A stretch of DNA of 6,198 nucleotides from Pseudomonadota bacterium (GTDB lineage: Bacteria; Pseudomonadota; Gammaproteobacteria; Burkholderiales; Thiobacillaceae). How positions within the stretch are numbered: the first letter of the stretch is position 1; the number at the start of each line of letters is the position of its first letter. Below are positions 1 through 6,198 of the stretch, piece by piece. Under the pieces are notes generated by a model that saw nothing but the letters and a program-made list of their open reading frames with translations, was not told the DNA's origin and ran no database searches. The DNA is taken from the NCBI GenBank assembly GCA_021836225.1, contig JAKBJA010000128.1, forward strand, positions 2,428 to 8,625, read 5' to 3'. The translations under genes were made by a program, and so were the position numbers.

Positions 1-75
1 GGCAAACACGGGTTGCACGGCAAATACTGCGGCAAGGGCAAGCGTCAAACGGTTTGGGATCATGGTTATTTTCAT
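1..75 (-). CDS. bamA: Outer membrane assembly factor BamA, N-terminal signal peptide only (cut by window edge)
   Basis: Only the first 25 codons lie in the window. They form a typical Sec signal peptide: a short basic start (MKITMIPNR), a hydrophobic core (LTLALAAVFAV) and a possible signal peptidase I site ending in VFA at the window edge. No POTRA or barrel sequence is visible, so the identity rests on position: in many proteobacteria bamA, encoding the essential outer-membrane beta-barrel insertase, directly follows rseP. The ATG at 75-73 overlaps the rseP stop as ATGA, which suggests translational coupling. A second in-frame ATG at 63-61 would give a shorter signal peptide starting MIPNR. 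Ribosome-site spacing does not settle the choice: AGG at 81-79 is too close to the first ATG, while GGAT at 77-74 is ten bases from the second. That this is a secreted protein is fairly certain; BamA is inferred from context. Confidence 0.75.
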   Translation of the reverse strand, partial: MKITMIPNRLTLALAAVFAVQPVFA

Positions 76-1424
76 CCGCCTATCAGGCGTTGCAAATCGT
101 TGAACAGGGCAAACGACATCAGCAGCAGCAGCAGCGCCATGCCAATCCGGCCGCCTATTTCCATGGTGCGTTCGGACACCGGGCGGCCGGTCAAAACTTC
201 GGCAACATAATACATGAGGTGTCCCCCGTCCAACAGCGGGATCGGCAGCAGGTTCAGCACCCCCAGGCTCACGCTCACCAGCGCCAGGAAGCCGACGAAA
301 CTGATCCAGCCGAGGGTGGCGCTCTGGCCCGCATAATCGGCAATGGTCAACGGCCCCGACAGATTCTTCCACGACACCTGCCCGAGCACCATGCGCCCCA
401 TCATTTCCAGCGTGAAAAGGCTCATGTCCCAGGTCTTCGCAGCGCCCTGCCACAGCGCCTCGAGCGGGCCGTAGCGCACTTCGGTCATCAACGCGGCCAG
501 CACCGACTCGTCGACCAGGGGGCCGGCGCCGATCTTGCCGATGCGCTGGCCGGCTTCGTCCACCGCGTCGGGCGTCACGGTCAATTCGCCGCGCTGCCCA
601 TGCCGCTCGTATTCGATGCGCAAGGGCTTGGACGGATGCTGGCGGACCACCTGCACCCAATCCTGCCAATTCGCCACCGATTGTCCATTCGCCGCGATCA
701 ATCGGTCGCCAGACTGAAAGCCGGCACGCGCAGCAGCGCCATCGGGCAACACCTTGCCGATGATCGGCTGGATATCCGGGTCGTAGCGAACGATACCCAG
801 CGGGCGCAACGTATCGCGTTCCAGGTTGTCGGTATCCATCGCCGGCATGTCGAGCCGCACGCTCCGGCCGTCGGCCAGTTCCAGCGTGAGCACATCCCCC
901 GCCACCCCCGCGCGCAGCAGGTTGAGGCGCAAATCCTGGAACGACGGGGTGTCCCTACCATTGACACGACGGATTTCATCGCCCGCCACCAGCCCGGCCT
1001 GCGCCGCCGAGGTACCCGCAGGCGGCTCCCCGATCATCGGTTTTAGCGCCGGCAGCCCGTGGAGGAACAGCGCCCAGTAGAACACGATGGCAAGCAGGAA
1101 ATTGGCGACGGGTCCCGCGCAGACGATACCGATACGGCGCCACACCGTCGCACGGTTGAAACTGCGATGCGCTTCTGCCGCCGGAACTTCGCCCTCGCGC
1201 TCGTCGAGCATCTTGACGTAGCCGCCGAACGGCAGCGCGGACAGCGTCCACTCGGTCCGGTCGCGGCCGAAACGACGGCTGACGATCGGCTTGCCGAAGC
1301 CGACCGAAAAGCGCAGCACCTTGACCCCGGCCAGCCGAGCAGCGAGGTAATGGCCGAATTCGTGCACCACCACCAGAATGCCGATGGCAATCAGGAACCA
1401 CAGGATGGTGTGCAGCACGCTCAT
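72..1424 (-). CDS. rseP: RseP site-2 intramembrane zinc metalloprotease
   Basis: RseP is an inner-membrane protease (family M50) that makes the second, intramembrane cut in the anti-sigma factor RseA after DegS, releasing sigma-E; it also clears remnant signal peptides. The 450 residues match the length of the E. coli protein. The zinc motif HEFGH is at residues 21-25 inside the first membrane segment (about 5-30), and the third zinc ligand is in NLLPIPLLDGGH at 391-402 (D399). A second hydrophobic segment covers about 97-121, and the last two cover about 373-393 and 424-442. Between them lie two PDZ domains, roughly 125-215 and 218-290; the second contains GAAARAGFQSGDRL. KNLSGP at 353-358 is also typical of the family. 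The ATG overlaps the dxr stop by four bases (ATGA), with AGGTG five bases upstream of it. Nothing appears degraded. Whether sigma-E is its main client here is inferred from the family. Confidence 0.97.
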   Translation of the reverse strand: MSVLHTILWFLIAIGILVVVHEFGHYLAARLAGVKVLRFSVGFGKPIVSRRFGRDRTEWTLSALPFGGYVKMLDEREGEVPAAEAHRSFNRATVWRRIGIVCAGPVANFLLAIVFYWALFLHGLPALKPMIGEPPAGTSAAQAGLVAGDEIRRVNGRDTPSFQDLRLNLLRAGVAGDVLTLELADGRSVRLDMPAMDTDNLERDTLRPLGIVRYDPDIQPIIGKVLPDGAAARAGFQSGDRLIAANGQSVANWQDWVQVVRQHPSKPLRIEYERHGQRGELTVTPDAVDEAGQRIGKIGAGPLVDESVLAALMTEVRYGPLEALWQGAAKTWDMSLFTLEMMGRMVLGQVSWKNLSGPLTIADYAGQSATLGWISFVGFLALVSVSLGVLNLLPIPLLDGGHLMYYVAEVLTGRPVSERTMEIGGRIGMALLLLLMSFALFNDLQRLIGG

Positions 1425-2620
1425 GCGTGCACCTGTCCCAGAAAGGTCTCGGCCAGGCTGCGCGCCTGCCGGTCTGATTCGAGCAGATCGTCCAGCGTGT
1501 CGGCGGCGCCGCCTGCCAGTTTGTCGAGCGTGTGGGCGATGCTGGCGGCGATGGCGCCGAACGGCACCGCGCCGTCGAGGAAACGGGCGACGGCGACTTC
1601 GTTGGCGGCATTCAGCACCGCCGCTGCGTTGCCGCCGGCAGCAAGCGCGTCAAACGCCAGCTGCAGGCAGGGGAAGCGTTGCGTATCGGGTGCCTCGAAG
1701 GTCAGTTGCATGCCCATCAATTCAAGTGCCGACACGCCGGCATCGATGCGCTCGGGAAAACCCAGCGCGTAGGCAATCGGCGTGCGCATGTCGGGCGTGC
1801 CCATCTGCGCAATCACCGAGCCGTCGGCATATTCGACCATCGAATGCACGATGCTCTGCGGATGCACTACCACCTTGATCTGTTCGGGACGGGCATTGAA
1901 TAGCCAGCGCGCCTCGATCACCTCAAGCCCTTTGTTCATCAGGCTCGCCGAATCGACTGATATCTTTTTTCCCATCACCCAGTTGGGGTGCGCCACCGCT
2001 TGCGCCGGGGTGGCAGCGGCAATGGCCTCTGCCGACAGGGTGCGGAACGGACCGCCGGAGGCGGTAAGCCACAGCGCCTTCACCCCGGCCTGCTGGAAAT
2101 CGCCGTTGAAATCGCGTGGCAGCGCCTGGAAGATGGCGTTGTGCTCGGAATCGATCGGCAGCAGTTCGGCGCCGCTGGCGGCAATGGCATCCATGAACAA
2201 CTGGCCGGACACCACCAGGGTTTCCTTGTTTGCAAGCAGGATGCGCTTGCCGGCCTGCGCCGCAGCCAGGGTAGCGGGAAGGCCGGCGGCACCGACGATC
2301 GCCGCCATCAGGGTATCGACCTCGGGCGCGGTGGCCACTTCGGTCAGGGCTGCTGCGCCTTCGAGCACCGTCACCGCAAGCTTCTCTTCGGCAATCCGCG
2401 CGCGCAGGACTGCGGCCGCCGCCGGCTCGCTCATCACCGCAAAGCGCGGACGATGGGTACGGCACTGCTCGACCATGCGCTCGACCTGGGTGGCGCCGGT
2501 GAGCGCGAAGATTTCGAAACGATCGGGATGGCGCGCCACCACATCGAGCGTATTGACGCCGATGGTGCCGGTGGCGCCCAGTATGGTGAGTACGCGCCGT
2601 TTCATGCCGCTTGTATTCAT
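1421..2620 (-). CDS. dxr: 1-deoxy-D-xylulose 5-phosphate reductoisomerase
   Basis: This cytosolic enzyme converts DXP to 2-C-methyl-D-erythritol 4-phosphate with NADPH, the committed step of the MEP isoprenoid pathway and the target of fosmidomycin. From the ATG at 2620 it has 399 residues (E. coli 398). The NADPH loop GATGTIG is at 15-21. The metal ligands are D157 and E159 in LPIDSEHNAIFQ and E233 in MNKGLE. The substrate and inhibitor loop HPNWVMGKKISVDSA is at 211-225, with S188 in TASGG. The C-terminal domain keeps the NAANE motif at 337-341. I chose 2620 because GGAG lies eight bases upstream and the codon overlaps the cdsA stop as ATGA. An ATG at 2605 (MKRRVLTILGATG) matches the usual N-terminus of the family but has only a weak AGCGG close before it. 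An ATG at 2638 is less likely. DXR supplies precursors for UppS in the same operon. Confidence 0.97.
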   Translation of the reverse strand: MNTSGMKRRVLTILGATGTIGVNTLDVVARHPDRFEIFALTGATQVERMVEQCRTHRPRFAVMSEPAAAAVLRARIAEEKLAVTVLEGAAALTEVATAPEVDTLMAAIVGAAGLPATLAAAQAGKRILLANKETLVVSGQLFMDAIAASGAELLPIDSEHNAIFQALPRDFNGDFQQAGVKALWLTASGGPFRTLSAEAIAAATPAQAVAHPNWVMGKKISVDSASLMNKGLEVIEARWLFNARPEQIKVVVHPQSIVHSMVEYADGSVIAQMGTPDMRTPIAYALGFPERIDAGVSALELMGMQLTFEAPDTQRFPCLQLAFDALAAGGNAAAVLNAANEVAVARFLDGAVPFGAIAASIAHTLDKLAGGAADTLDDLLESDRQARSLAETFLGQVHA

Positions 2621-3423
2621 GCGGAGCGCTCCAGCCACATCAGCATGCCGGTGGCGATCGGCAGGGTGGACGTCAGGGCATCGATGCGGTCGAGTACCCC
2701 GCCATGGCCGGGCAGCATGTGGCCGCTGTCCTTCATGCCGGAGACGCGCTTGATCCAGGATTCGAACAGGTCGCCCAGCACCGACAGATACAGCAGCCCG
2801 GACACCATGACAAACAACGACAGCAGCGGCATCCCGATAACCAGACTCAATGCGCCGGCATACAGCGCAAGTGCGACGAATGCGCCCGCCACGCCTTCCC
2901 AGGTCTTGCCTGGGCTGATGGCGGGCGCAAGTTTATGCCGACCGAAATGGCGGCCGGAGAAATAGGCGGCTGTATCGGCAATCCAGACGATAGCTATTAC
3001 GCCCAGCAGCACGCCAGGGCCGCGTGCGTGCAGATACAGCAGTGCCGCCCAGGTCGGCACCAGCAGCACGACGCCGACCACAGCACGCACGAATGGCAGT
3101 TGCGCATGCCAGTGACCCAGCAGCCAAAACGGCGCAACGAGCAGCCAGAATACGACGGCCAGCAGGATCAGTGCGGTCTGGAAAGCCGGCCAGTTGGTGC
3201 CCAGCCCATACGGCAAGGCCAGCGTACAGAGCGCCAGCAGGATCGCATAGGCGCGCGCGGCCAGTGGTGGAAAATGGCTTAGGCGGGCCCATTCATAAGC
3301 GGCCATGCCGACCACTCCTGCCATCAGGATCGCCCATATCCACGCAGGCGCCCACAGCACAGCCGGCACGAAAACAGCCAGCAGCAGGGCGGCGGTGAGG
3401 ACCCGCCTCATAAGCGGCGTCAT
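2617..3423 (-). CDS. cdsA: Phosphatidate cytidylyltransferase (CDP-diglyceride synthase)
   Basis: CdsA is an integral inner-membrane enzyme that makes CDP-diacylglycerol from CTP and phosphatidic acid, the branch point to all the cell's glycerophospholipids. The 268 residues are strongly hydrophobic, with roughly eight membrane segments. The full CDS family signature lies at residues 222-248: SWIKR, then MKDSG and LPGHGGVLDRID, including the metal-binding aspartates. Upstream are D150 followed by TAAYFSGRHFGRHKLAP and then SPGKTWEG at 170-177, both typical. The reading frame stays open for 67 codons upstream, back to 3624, but that stretch lies inside uppS and codes for nothing membrane-like, so I reject it. 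The start at 3423 (MTPLMRRV) has a weak GGGA nine bases upstream; the ATG at 3411 (MRRVLTA) is the alternative and has no ribosome site. The gene starts 22 bases after uppS, and its stop overlaps dxr by four bases. Confidence 0.96.
   Translation of the reverse strand: MTPLMRRVLTAALLLAVFVPAVLWAPAWIWAILMAGVVGMAAYEWARLSHFPPLAARAYAILLALCTLALPYGLGTNWPAFQTALILLAVVFWLLVAPFWLLGHWHAQLPFVRAVVGVVLLVPTWAALLYLHARGPGVLLGVIAIVWIADTAAYFSGRHFGRHKLAPAISPGKTWEGVAGAFVALALYAGALSLVIGMPLLSLFVMVSGLLYLSVLGDLFESWIKRVSGMKDSGHMLPGHGGVLDRIDALTSTLPIATGMLMWLERSA
2629..2632 (-). promoter_or_regulatory. Ribosome binding site deciding the dxr start
   Basis: On the minus strand GGAG at 2632-2629 lies eight bases before the ATG at 2620, inside the last codons of cdsA. 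It favours this start over the ATG at 2605 and fits coupled translation through the ATGA overlap with the cdsA stop. The site is seen directly; its use is inferred. Confidence 0.6.
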
Positions 3424-3445
3424 GGATGCAATTCCCGGAATACGG

Positions 3446-4192
3446 TCACGAGGCGGATCGGACCTGCTCGCTGGTGCGGCCAAAGCGGCGTTCACGGGCA
3501 CGATACGAAGCAATCGCCTCATCCAGTGCTGCCGCGTCGAAGTCGGGCCATAGCGCGTCGGTGAAATACAACTCGGTATAGGCCAGCTGCCACAACAGGA
3601 AATTGCTGATGCGCTGCTCGCCACCGGTACGGATGAACAGGTCCGGCTCGGGCATGTCGGCCATGCTGAGCTGTTGCACCAACATGTCCTCGGTCACCGA
3701 TTCCGCATCCACGCCTGCCGCCATCAGTTTCCTGACGGCCTGCACGATGTCCCAGCGTCCGCCGTAATTGGCAGCGACGGTAAAGGTGAGACGGGTGTTG
3801 TTGCGCGTCAGCGCCTCGGCGTCACGGATCAGCGCCTGGATGCGCTCGGAAAAACCCATCAGGTCTCCGATGACGTGAAAGCGGATGTCGTTCTCGTGCA
3901 GCCGGGCAACTTCGTTTTCCAGTGCGCGCATGAACAGCTCCATCAGCAGGGTGACTTCTTCCTGCGGGCGCCGCCAGTTTTCCGAACTGAAGGCGAATAC
4001 GGTGAGATGCGACACCCCACGCTCGGCGCAGGCGCGGATCACTCCGCGCAGCGCCTCGACGCCCTTGCGATGGCCGGCCACGCGTGGCATCAGCCGGCGC
4101 TTCGCCCAGCGGCCATTGCCATCCATGATAATGGCAATGTGCCGCGGCACATCAGCGCTTGCCGGAATCGCTTGCTTCGTGCGGGTAGACAC
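3446..4192 (-). CDS. uppS: Undecaprenyl diphosphate synthase (cis-prenyltransferase)
   Basis: UppS extends farnesyl diphosphate with eight isopentenyl units to the C55 carrier lipid needed for peptidoglycan and surface polysaccharides. It works in the cytosol at the membrane face. The 248 residues carry all family motifs: [14 protein letters not shown] at 18-31 with the Mg-binding aspartate D24, H41, FAFSSENW at 66-73, ANYGGRWDI at 141-149, [15 protein letters not shown] at 188-202 (diphosphate-binding arginines and serine), E207, and [11 protein letters not shown] at 208-218. The start is GTG at 4192-4190; it is the only usual start codon in frame between the frr stop (also in this frame) and the conserved core, apart from a GTG at codon 15. 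No good Shine-Dalgarno sequence precedes it. The gene lies 24 bases after frr, with potential hairpins across the junction. The protein is complete and uses the isoprenoids that DXR helps to make. Confidence 0.97.
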   Translation of the reverse strand: MSTRTKQAIPASADVPRHIAIIMDGNGRWAKRRLMPRVAGHRKGVEALRGVIRACAERGVSHLTVFAFSSENWRRPQEEVTLLMELFMRALENEVARLHENDIRFHVIGDLMGFSERIQALIRDAEALTRNNTRLTFTVAANYGGRWDIVQAVRKLMAAGVDAESVTEDMLVQQLSMADMPEPDLFIRTGGEQRISNFLLWQLAYTELYFTDALWPDFDAAALDEAIASYRARERRFGRTSEQVRSAS

Positions 4193-4200
4193 GCCGGATA

Positions 4201-4234
4201 TGCTCGCAAGACCTGCTCAGACTGCGAGCAGGTC
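4201..4234 (-). promoter_or_regulatory. Two overlapping, mutually exclusive hairpins at the frr-uppS junction
   Basis: In the transcript (minus strand) GACCTGCTC at 4234-4226 can pair perfectly with GAGCAGGTC at 4218-4210, a 9-bp stem with a 7-base loop; the frr stop codon begins at the last loop base. Alternatively TGCTCGCA at 4230-4223 pairs perfectly with TGCGAGCA at 4208-4201, an 8-bp stem with a 14-base loop. The two share bases 4230-4226 and cannot coexist. The first stem buries the only AGG upstream of the uppS GTG; in the second, AGG lies in the loop. There is no T-run, so this is not an intrinsic terminator. The pairing is seen in the sequence; a role in controlling uppS translation or RNA processing is inference. 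Confidence 0.4.
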
Positions 4235-4786
4235 CTTCTCTTTCTCGGCCAGCATCTTGTCGATCTCGCCGATGAATTTGTCGGTCAGCTTCTGCACCTC
4301 GTCCTGGGTGCGGCGCTCCTCGTCCTCGGTCGCGGTCTTGGCCTTGACCATTTCCTTCAGCGTGCCATTGGCATCACGGCGGATGTTGCGCACTGCAACG
4401 CGCGCGCCTTCGGCCTCGTTGCGCACGACCTTGATCAGGTCGCGACGGCGTTCTTCGGTCAGCGAGGGCATCGGCACACGGATGATATCGCCGTGTGTCG
4501 CCGGGTTCAGGCCCAGATCGCCATCGCGAATGGCTTTCTCGATCTTGCCGACCATGTTCTTTTCATACGGCTGCACGCCCAGCGTGCGCGAATCGACCAG
4601 CGAGACGTTGGCCACCTGCGGCACCGGCGTCGGGTTGCCGTAGTAATCGACCATGACGTGATCGAGGATGCCGGTGTGGGCGCGCCCGGTGCGCACCTTG
4701 GCCAGATCGTTCTTCAACGCTTCCAGCGTCTTGCCCATTTTCTGTTCGGCGGATTGCTTGATCTCGGCGATGGTGGTTTCAGCCAT
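4217..4786 (-). CDS. frr: Ribosome recycling factor (RRF)
   Basis: RRF acts with EF-G to split post-termination ribosomes and free them for a new round of initiation. The 189 residues (E. coli 185) are collinear with the family. The N-terminal helix holds [10 protein letters not shown] at 28-37, followed by [17 protein letters not shown] at 46-62, part of domain II. Further on are [12 protein letters not shown] at 84-95, [20 protein letters not shown] at 102-121 and the strongly conserved arginine-rich [13 protein letters not shown] at 128-140. The C-terminal helix ends with an alternating charged stretch (AEKEKD) and LLAV, slightly longer than in E. coli. It has the best ribosome site in the window, TAAGGAG directly after the pyrH stop and five bases before the ATG. 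That suggests strong independent initiation. It follows pyrH by 12 bases. Confidence 0.98.
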   Translation of the reverse strand: MAETTIAEIKQSAEQKMGKTLEALKNDLAKVRTGRAHTGILDHVMVDYYGNPTPVPQVANVSLVDSRTLGVQPYEKNMVGKIEKAIRDGDLGLNPATHGDIIRVPMPSLTEERRRDLIKVVRNEAEGARVAVRNIRRDANGTLKEMVKAKTATEDEERRTQDEVQKLTDKFIGEIDKMLAEKEKDLLAV

Positions 4787-4791
4787 GTCAA

Positions 4792-4798
4792 CTCCTTA
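4792..4798 (-). promoter_or_regulatory. Strong Shine-Dalgarno site of frr
   Basis: TAAGGAG on the minus strand, immediately after the pyrH TAA stop and five bases before the frr ATG, is a near-perfect match to the 16S rRNA tail. It is the strongest ribosome binding site seen in the window and fixes the frr start. Confidence 0.85.
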
Positions 4799-5509
4799 TT
4801 ATTGATGCACCCGGGTGCCTTCGTTCTCGCCCATCACCACGCGCTTTAGTGCGCCGGGCTTGAAGGCATTGAATACGACCAGGGTCAGTTTCTGTTCACG
4901 ACACAGGGCAAAGGCGGCGGTGTCGAGAACCCCCAGATTGCCGGCGATCGCCTCGTCGAAACTCAGCGTTTCGTAGCGCCGCGCATTCGCGTCCTTCTTC
5001 GGGTCGGCGGTGTAGACGCCGTCGACCTTGGTCGCTTTCAACAACAGGTCGGCGCCAATCTCGGCCGCGCGCAACGCTGCTGCGGTGTCCGTTGTAAAGA
5101 AGGGATTGCCGGTGCCGCCGCCAAAAATCACCACGCGGCCAGCCTCCAGCTCGTGCACCGCGGCATCACGCTCGAAATCCTCGCCGAGGTGGGCGATGTG
5201 GACCGCAGTCTGCACCCGCGCCTCGACGCCTGCCTGCTGCAGGGCGTCCTTCAGCGCCAGCGCGTTCATCACCGTGGCCAGCATGCCCATCGAATCGGCG
5301 GTAGCGCGGTTCATTCCGGACAGCGCGCCCGTGGCGCCGCGGAACAAATTGCCGCCGCCGACCACAATGCCGACCTGCACGCCCAACGCCACCACCTCAC
5401 GGATCTGGCCGACGAAACCGGCCAGGGTTTCAGCGTGATAGCCGAAGCTGTCGGGCCCCATCAGGGCCTCACCGGACAATTTCAGCAGGATGCGACGGAC
5501 TGGCGCCAT
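4799..5509 (-). CDS. pyrH: UMP kinase (uridylate kinase)
   Basis: PyrH phosphorylates UMP to UDP with ATP in the cytosol; the bacterial form is a hexamer of the amino-acid kinase fold, unrelated to eukaryotic UMP/CMP kinase. The 236 residues show [13 protein letters not shown] at 6-18 (phosphate-binding lysine and SGE), [13 protein letters not shown] at 46-58 (glycine-rich loop), [19 protein letters not shown] at 72-90 with the UMP-contacting D72, [15 protein letters not shown] at 130-144, [18 protein letters not shown] at 156-173 and the C-terminal [16 protein letters not shown]. Residues 101-120 ([20 protein letters not shown]) look divergent for the family, and positions equivalent to the E. 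coli GTP effector site differ. The ATG is six bases after the tsf stop, with AGGT ten bases upstream inside the end of tsf, indicating co-transcription and probable coupling. The identity is secure; altered regulation is only suggested. Confidence 0.97.
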   Translation of the reverse strand: MAPVRRILLKLSGEALMGPDSFGYHAETLAGFVGQIREVVALGVQVGIVVGGGNLFRGATGALSGMNRATADSMGMLATVMNALALKDALQQAGVEARVQTAVHIAHLGEDFERDAAVHELEAGRVVIFGGGTGNPFFTTDTAAALRAAEIGADLLLKATKVDGVYTADPKKDANARRYETLSFDEAIAGNLGVLDTAAFALCREQKLTLVVFNAFKPGALKRVVMGENEGTRVHQ

Positions 5510-5515
5510 GCCCGA

Positions 5516-6198
5516 TCAGACCTGAGCAGCTGCCGCAACTTCGGCGGCGAAGTCAGTCACTTTCTTTTCGATGCCCTCGCCCACCACGTACATCACGAAG
5601 CCGTGGCACTGCGAGTTCTTCGACTTCAGCACCTGTTCGACGGTCTGCTTGTCATCCTTGACGAAAGGCTGCGACAGCAGGGTGACTTCCTTGAGGAATT
5701 TCTGCACCGTGCCTTCGGCGATCTTTTCCAGCATGGCTTCCGGCTTGCCGGCTTCCTTGGCCTTCTCGATCGCGACGCGGCGTTCCGTATCAAGGAGCTC
5801 CTGCGGCACGCCGGACGCATCCAGCGACTTCGGCTTGGACGCCGCGATGTGCATCGCGATGTCGCGCGCCAGCGCTTCGTCGCCGGTCACGTCGACCAGC
5901 ACGCCGATCTTGCCGCCGTGGATGTAGCTCGCGAACGTGCCCTGGCCATCCAGGCGCGCGAAACGGCGCACCGACATGTTCTCGCCGATTTTGCCGACCA
6001 GTTCGGTGCGGAAGGCTTCCACTGTGCTGCCCTTGTAGGGAAGCGCGGACAGCGCGGCAACGTCGGCCGGGTTCTGGTTCAGCACCATCTCGGCGAGCGC
6101 GCTGGAGAGCGCCATGAAATCGTCGTTCTTCGCCACGAAATCGGTTTCGCAGTTGACTTCCACCATGGCAGCCGACTTGCCGTCGGCGCTGATCGCGA
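5516..6198 (-). CDS. tsf: Translation elongation factor Ts, C-terminal part (5' end outside window)
   Basis: EF-Ts is the nucleotide exchange factor that releases GDP from EF-Tu. The reading frame runs open through the window edge; 226 residues are present, and about 60 to 70 N-terminal ones (the UBA-like domain and first part of the core) lie beyond it. The internal ATG at 6166 is not the start: it sits just before the family motif [13 protein letters not shown], whose TDF residues contact EF-Tu, and coding continues upstream of it ([10 protein letters not shown]). Later segments are typical: [36 protein letters not shown], and the C-terminal [11 protein letters not shown] followed by [19 protein letters not shown]. 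rpsB is the usual upstream neighbour but cannot be seen here. The stop lies six bases from pyrH and in the same frame. The gene looks intact apart from the window cut. Confidence 0.97.
   Translation of the reverse strand, partial: AISADGKSAAMVEVNCETDFVAKNDDFMALSSALAEMVLNQNPADVAALSALPYKGSTVEAFRTELVGKIGENMSVRRFARLDGQGTFASYIHGGKIGVLVDVTGDEALARDIAMHIAASKPKSLDASGVPQELLDTERRVAIEKAKEAGKPEAMLEKIAEGTVQKFLKEVTLLSQPFVKDDKQTVEQVLKSKNSQCHGFVMYVVGEGIEKKVTDFAAEVAAAAQV

Noticed and set aside
121..135. Run of five AGC triplets (CTG repeats on the coding strand)
   Set aside because: It encodes the leucine run in the last membrane segment of RseP and is explained by codon preference.
961..990. TTGACA on the plus strand
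   Set aside because: No AT-rich -10 element follows at about 17 bases, and it lies antisense within rseP coding sequence.
54..1046. Long open frame of 330 codons on the plus strand
   Set aside because: It is antisense to rseP, rich in Arg, His and Gln as expected from the complement of a GC-rich gene, has no recognisable domain, and rseP is a certain gene.
1183..1210. GGAACTT on the plus strand, resembling a sigma-E -35 element
   Set aside because: It points antisense to the operon inside rseP, and no TCTGA-like -10 is found at the required distance.
2623..2632. Palindrome GGAGCGCTCC before dxr
   Set aside because: The centre is too small for a stable RNA stem that would hide the ribosome site, and a ten-base palindrome in GC-rich coding sequence is expected by chance.
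3431..3441. Inverted repeat ATTCC-C-GGAAT between uppS and cdsA
   Set aside because: Only five bases per arm with a one-base centre; too short to support an operator and too tight for an RNA hairpin.
3424..3624. 67-codon upstream extension of cdsA
   Set aside because: It lies wholly within or just after uppS in another frame, is not membrane-like, and the family begins near MRRVLTA.
3674..4849. Plus-strand open frame of 391 codons across uppS, frr and the end of pyrH
   Set aside because: It runs antisense through three well-conserved genes and shows only low-complexity His/Leu/Gln-rich composition, typical of a shadow frame.

Overview
This window is a compact, GC-rich stretch of bacterial chromosome in which every gene lies on the minus strand. 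Read from high to low coordinates, the order is tsf (3' part) - pyrH - frr - uppS - cdsA - dxr - rseP - bamA (first codons only). This is the widely conserved proteobacterial cluster that begins rpsB-tsf and runs into the outer-membrane assembly gene bamA. The protein sequences read like those of a betaproteobacterium: for example, PyrH shares an [19 protein letters not shown] stretch with the neisserial enzyme as I remember it. The genus cannot be told from the sequence alone.

The right third (about 4217-6198) holds translation and nucleotide genes: elongation factor Ts, UMP kinase and ribosome recycling factor. The middle (2617-4192) holds undecaprenyl diphosphate synthase, which makes the lipid carrier for peptidoglycan and O-antigen, and CDP-diglyceride synthase, which makes the activated lipid for phospholipid synthesis. 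The left part (1-2620) holds DXP reductoisomerase (MEP isoprenoid pathway), the RseP site-2 intramembrane protease of the envelope stress response, and the signal-peptide end of what is almost certainly BamA. DXR feeds the isoprenoid precursors used by UppS, CdsA supplies the membrane lipid branch, and RseP and BamA serve envelope quality control and outer-membrane assembly.

Coding is nearly continuous. The largest gap is 24 bases, between frr and uppS, and three consecutive junctions (cdsA/dxr, dxr/rseP, rseP/bamA) overlap by 4 bases as ATGA. I see no RNA gene, mobile element, CRISPR array, intrinsic terminator or convincing promoter. All genes look intact apart from the two cut by the window edges.

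This is a housekeeping operon and I found no undescribed system in it. The points most worth a second look are small: two mutually exclusive hairpins across the frr stop/uppS start region, next to a GTG start with no good Shine-Dalgarno site; a dnaX-like A AAA AAG heptamer in phase within dxr; and an effector-site region in PyrH that differs from the E. coli enzyme.
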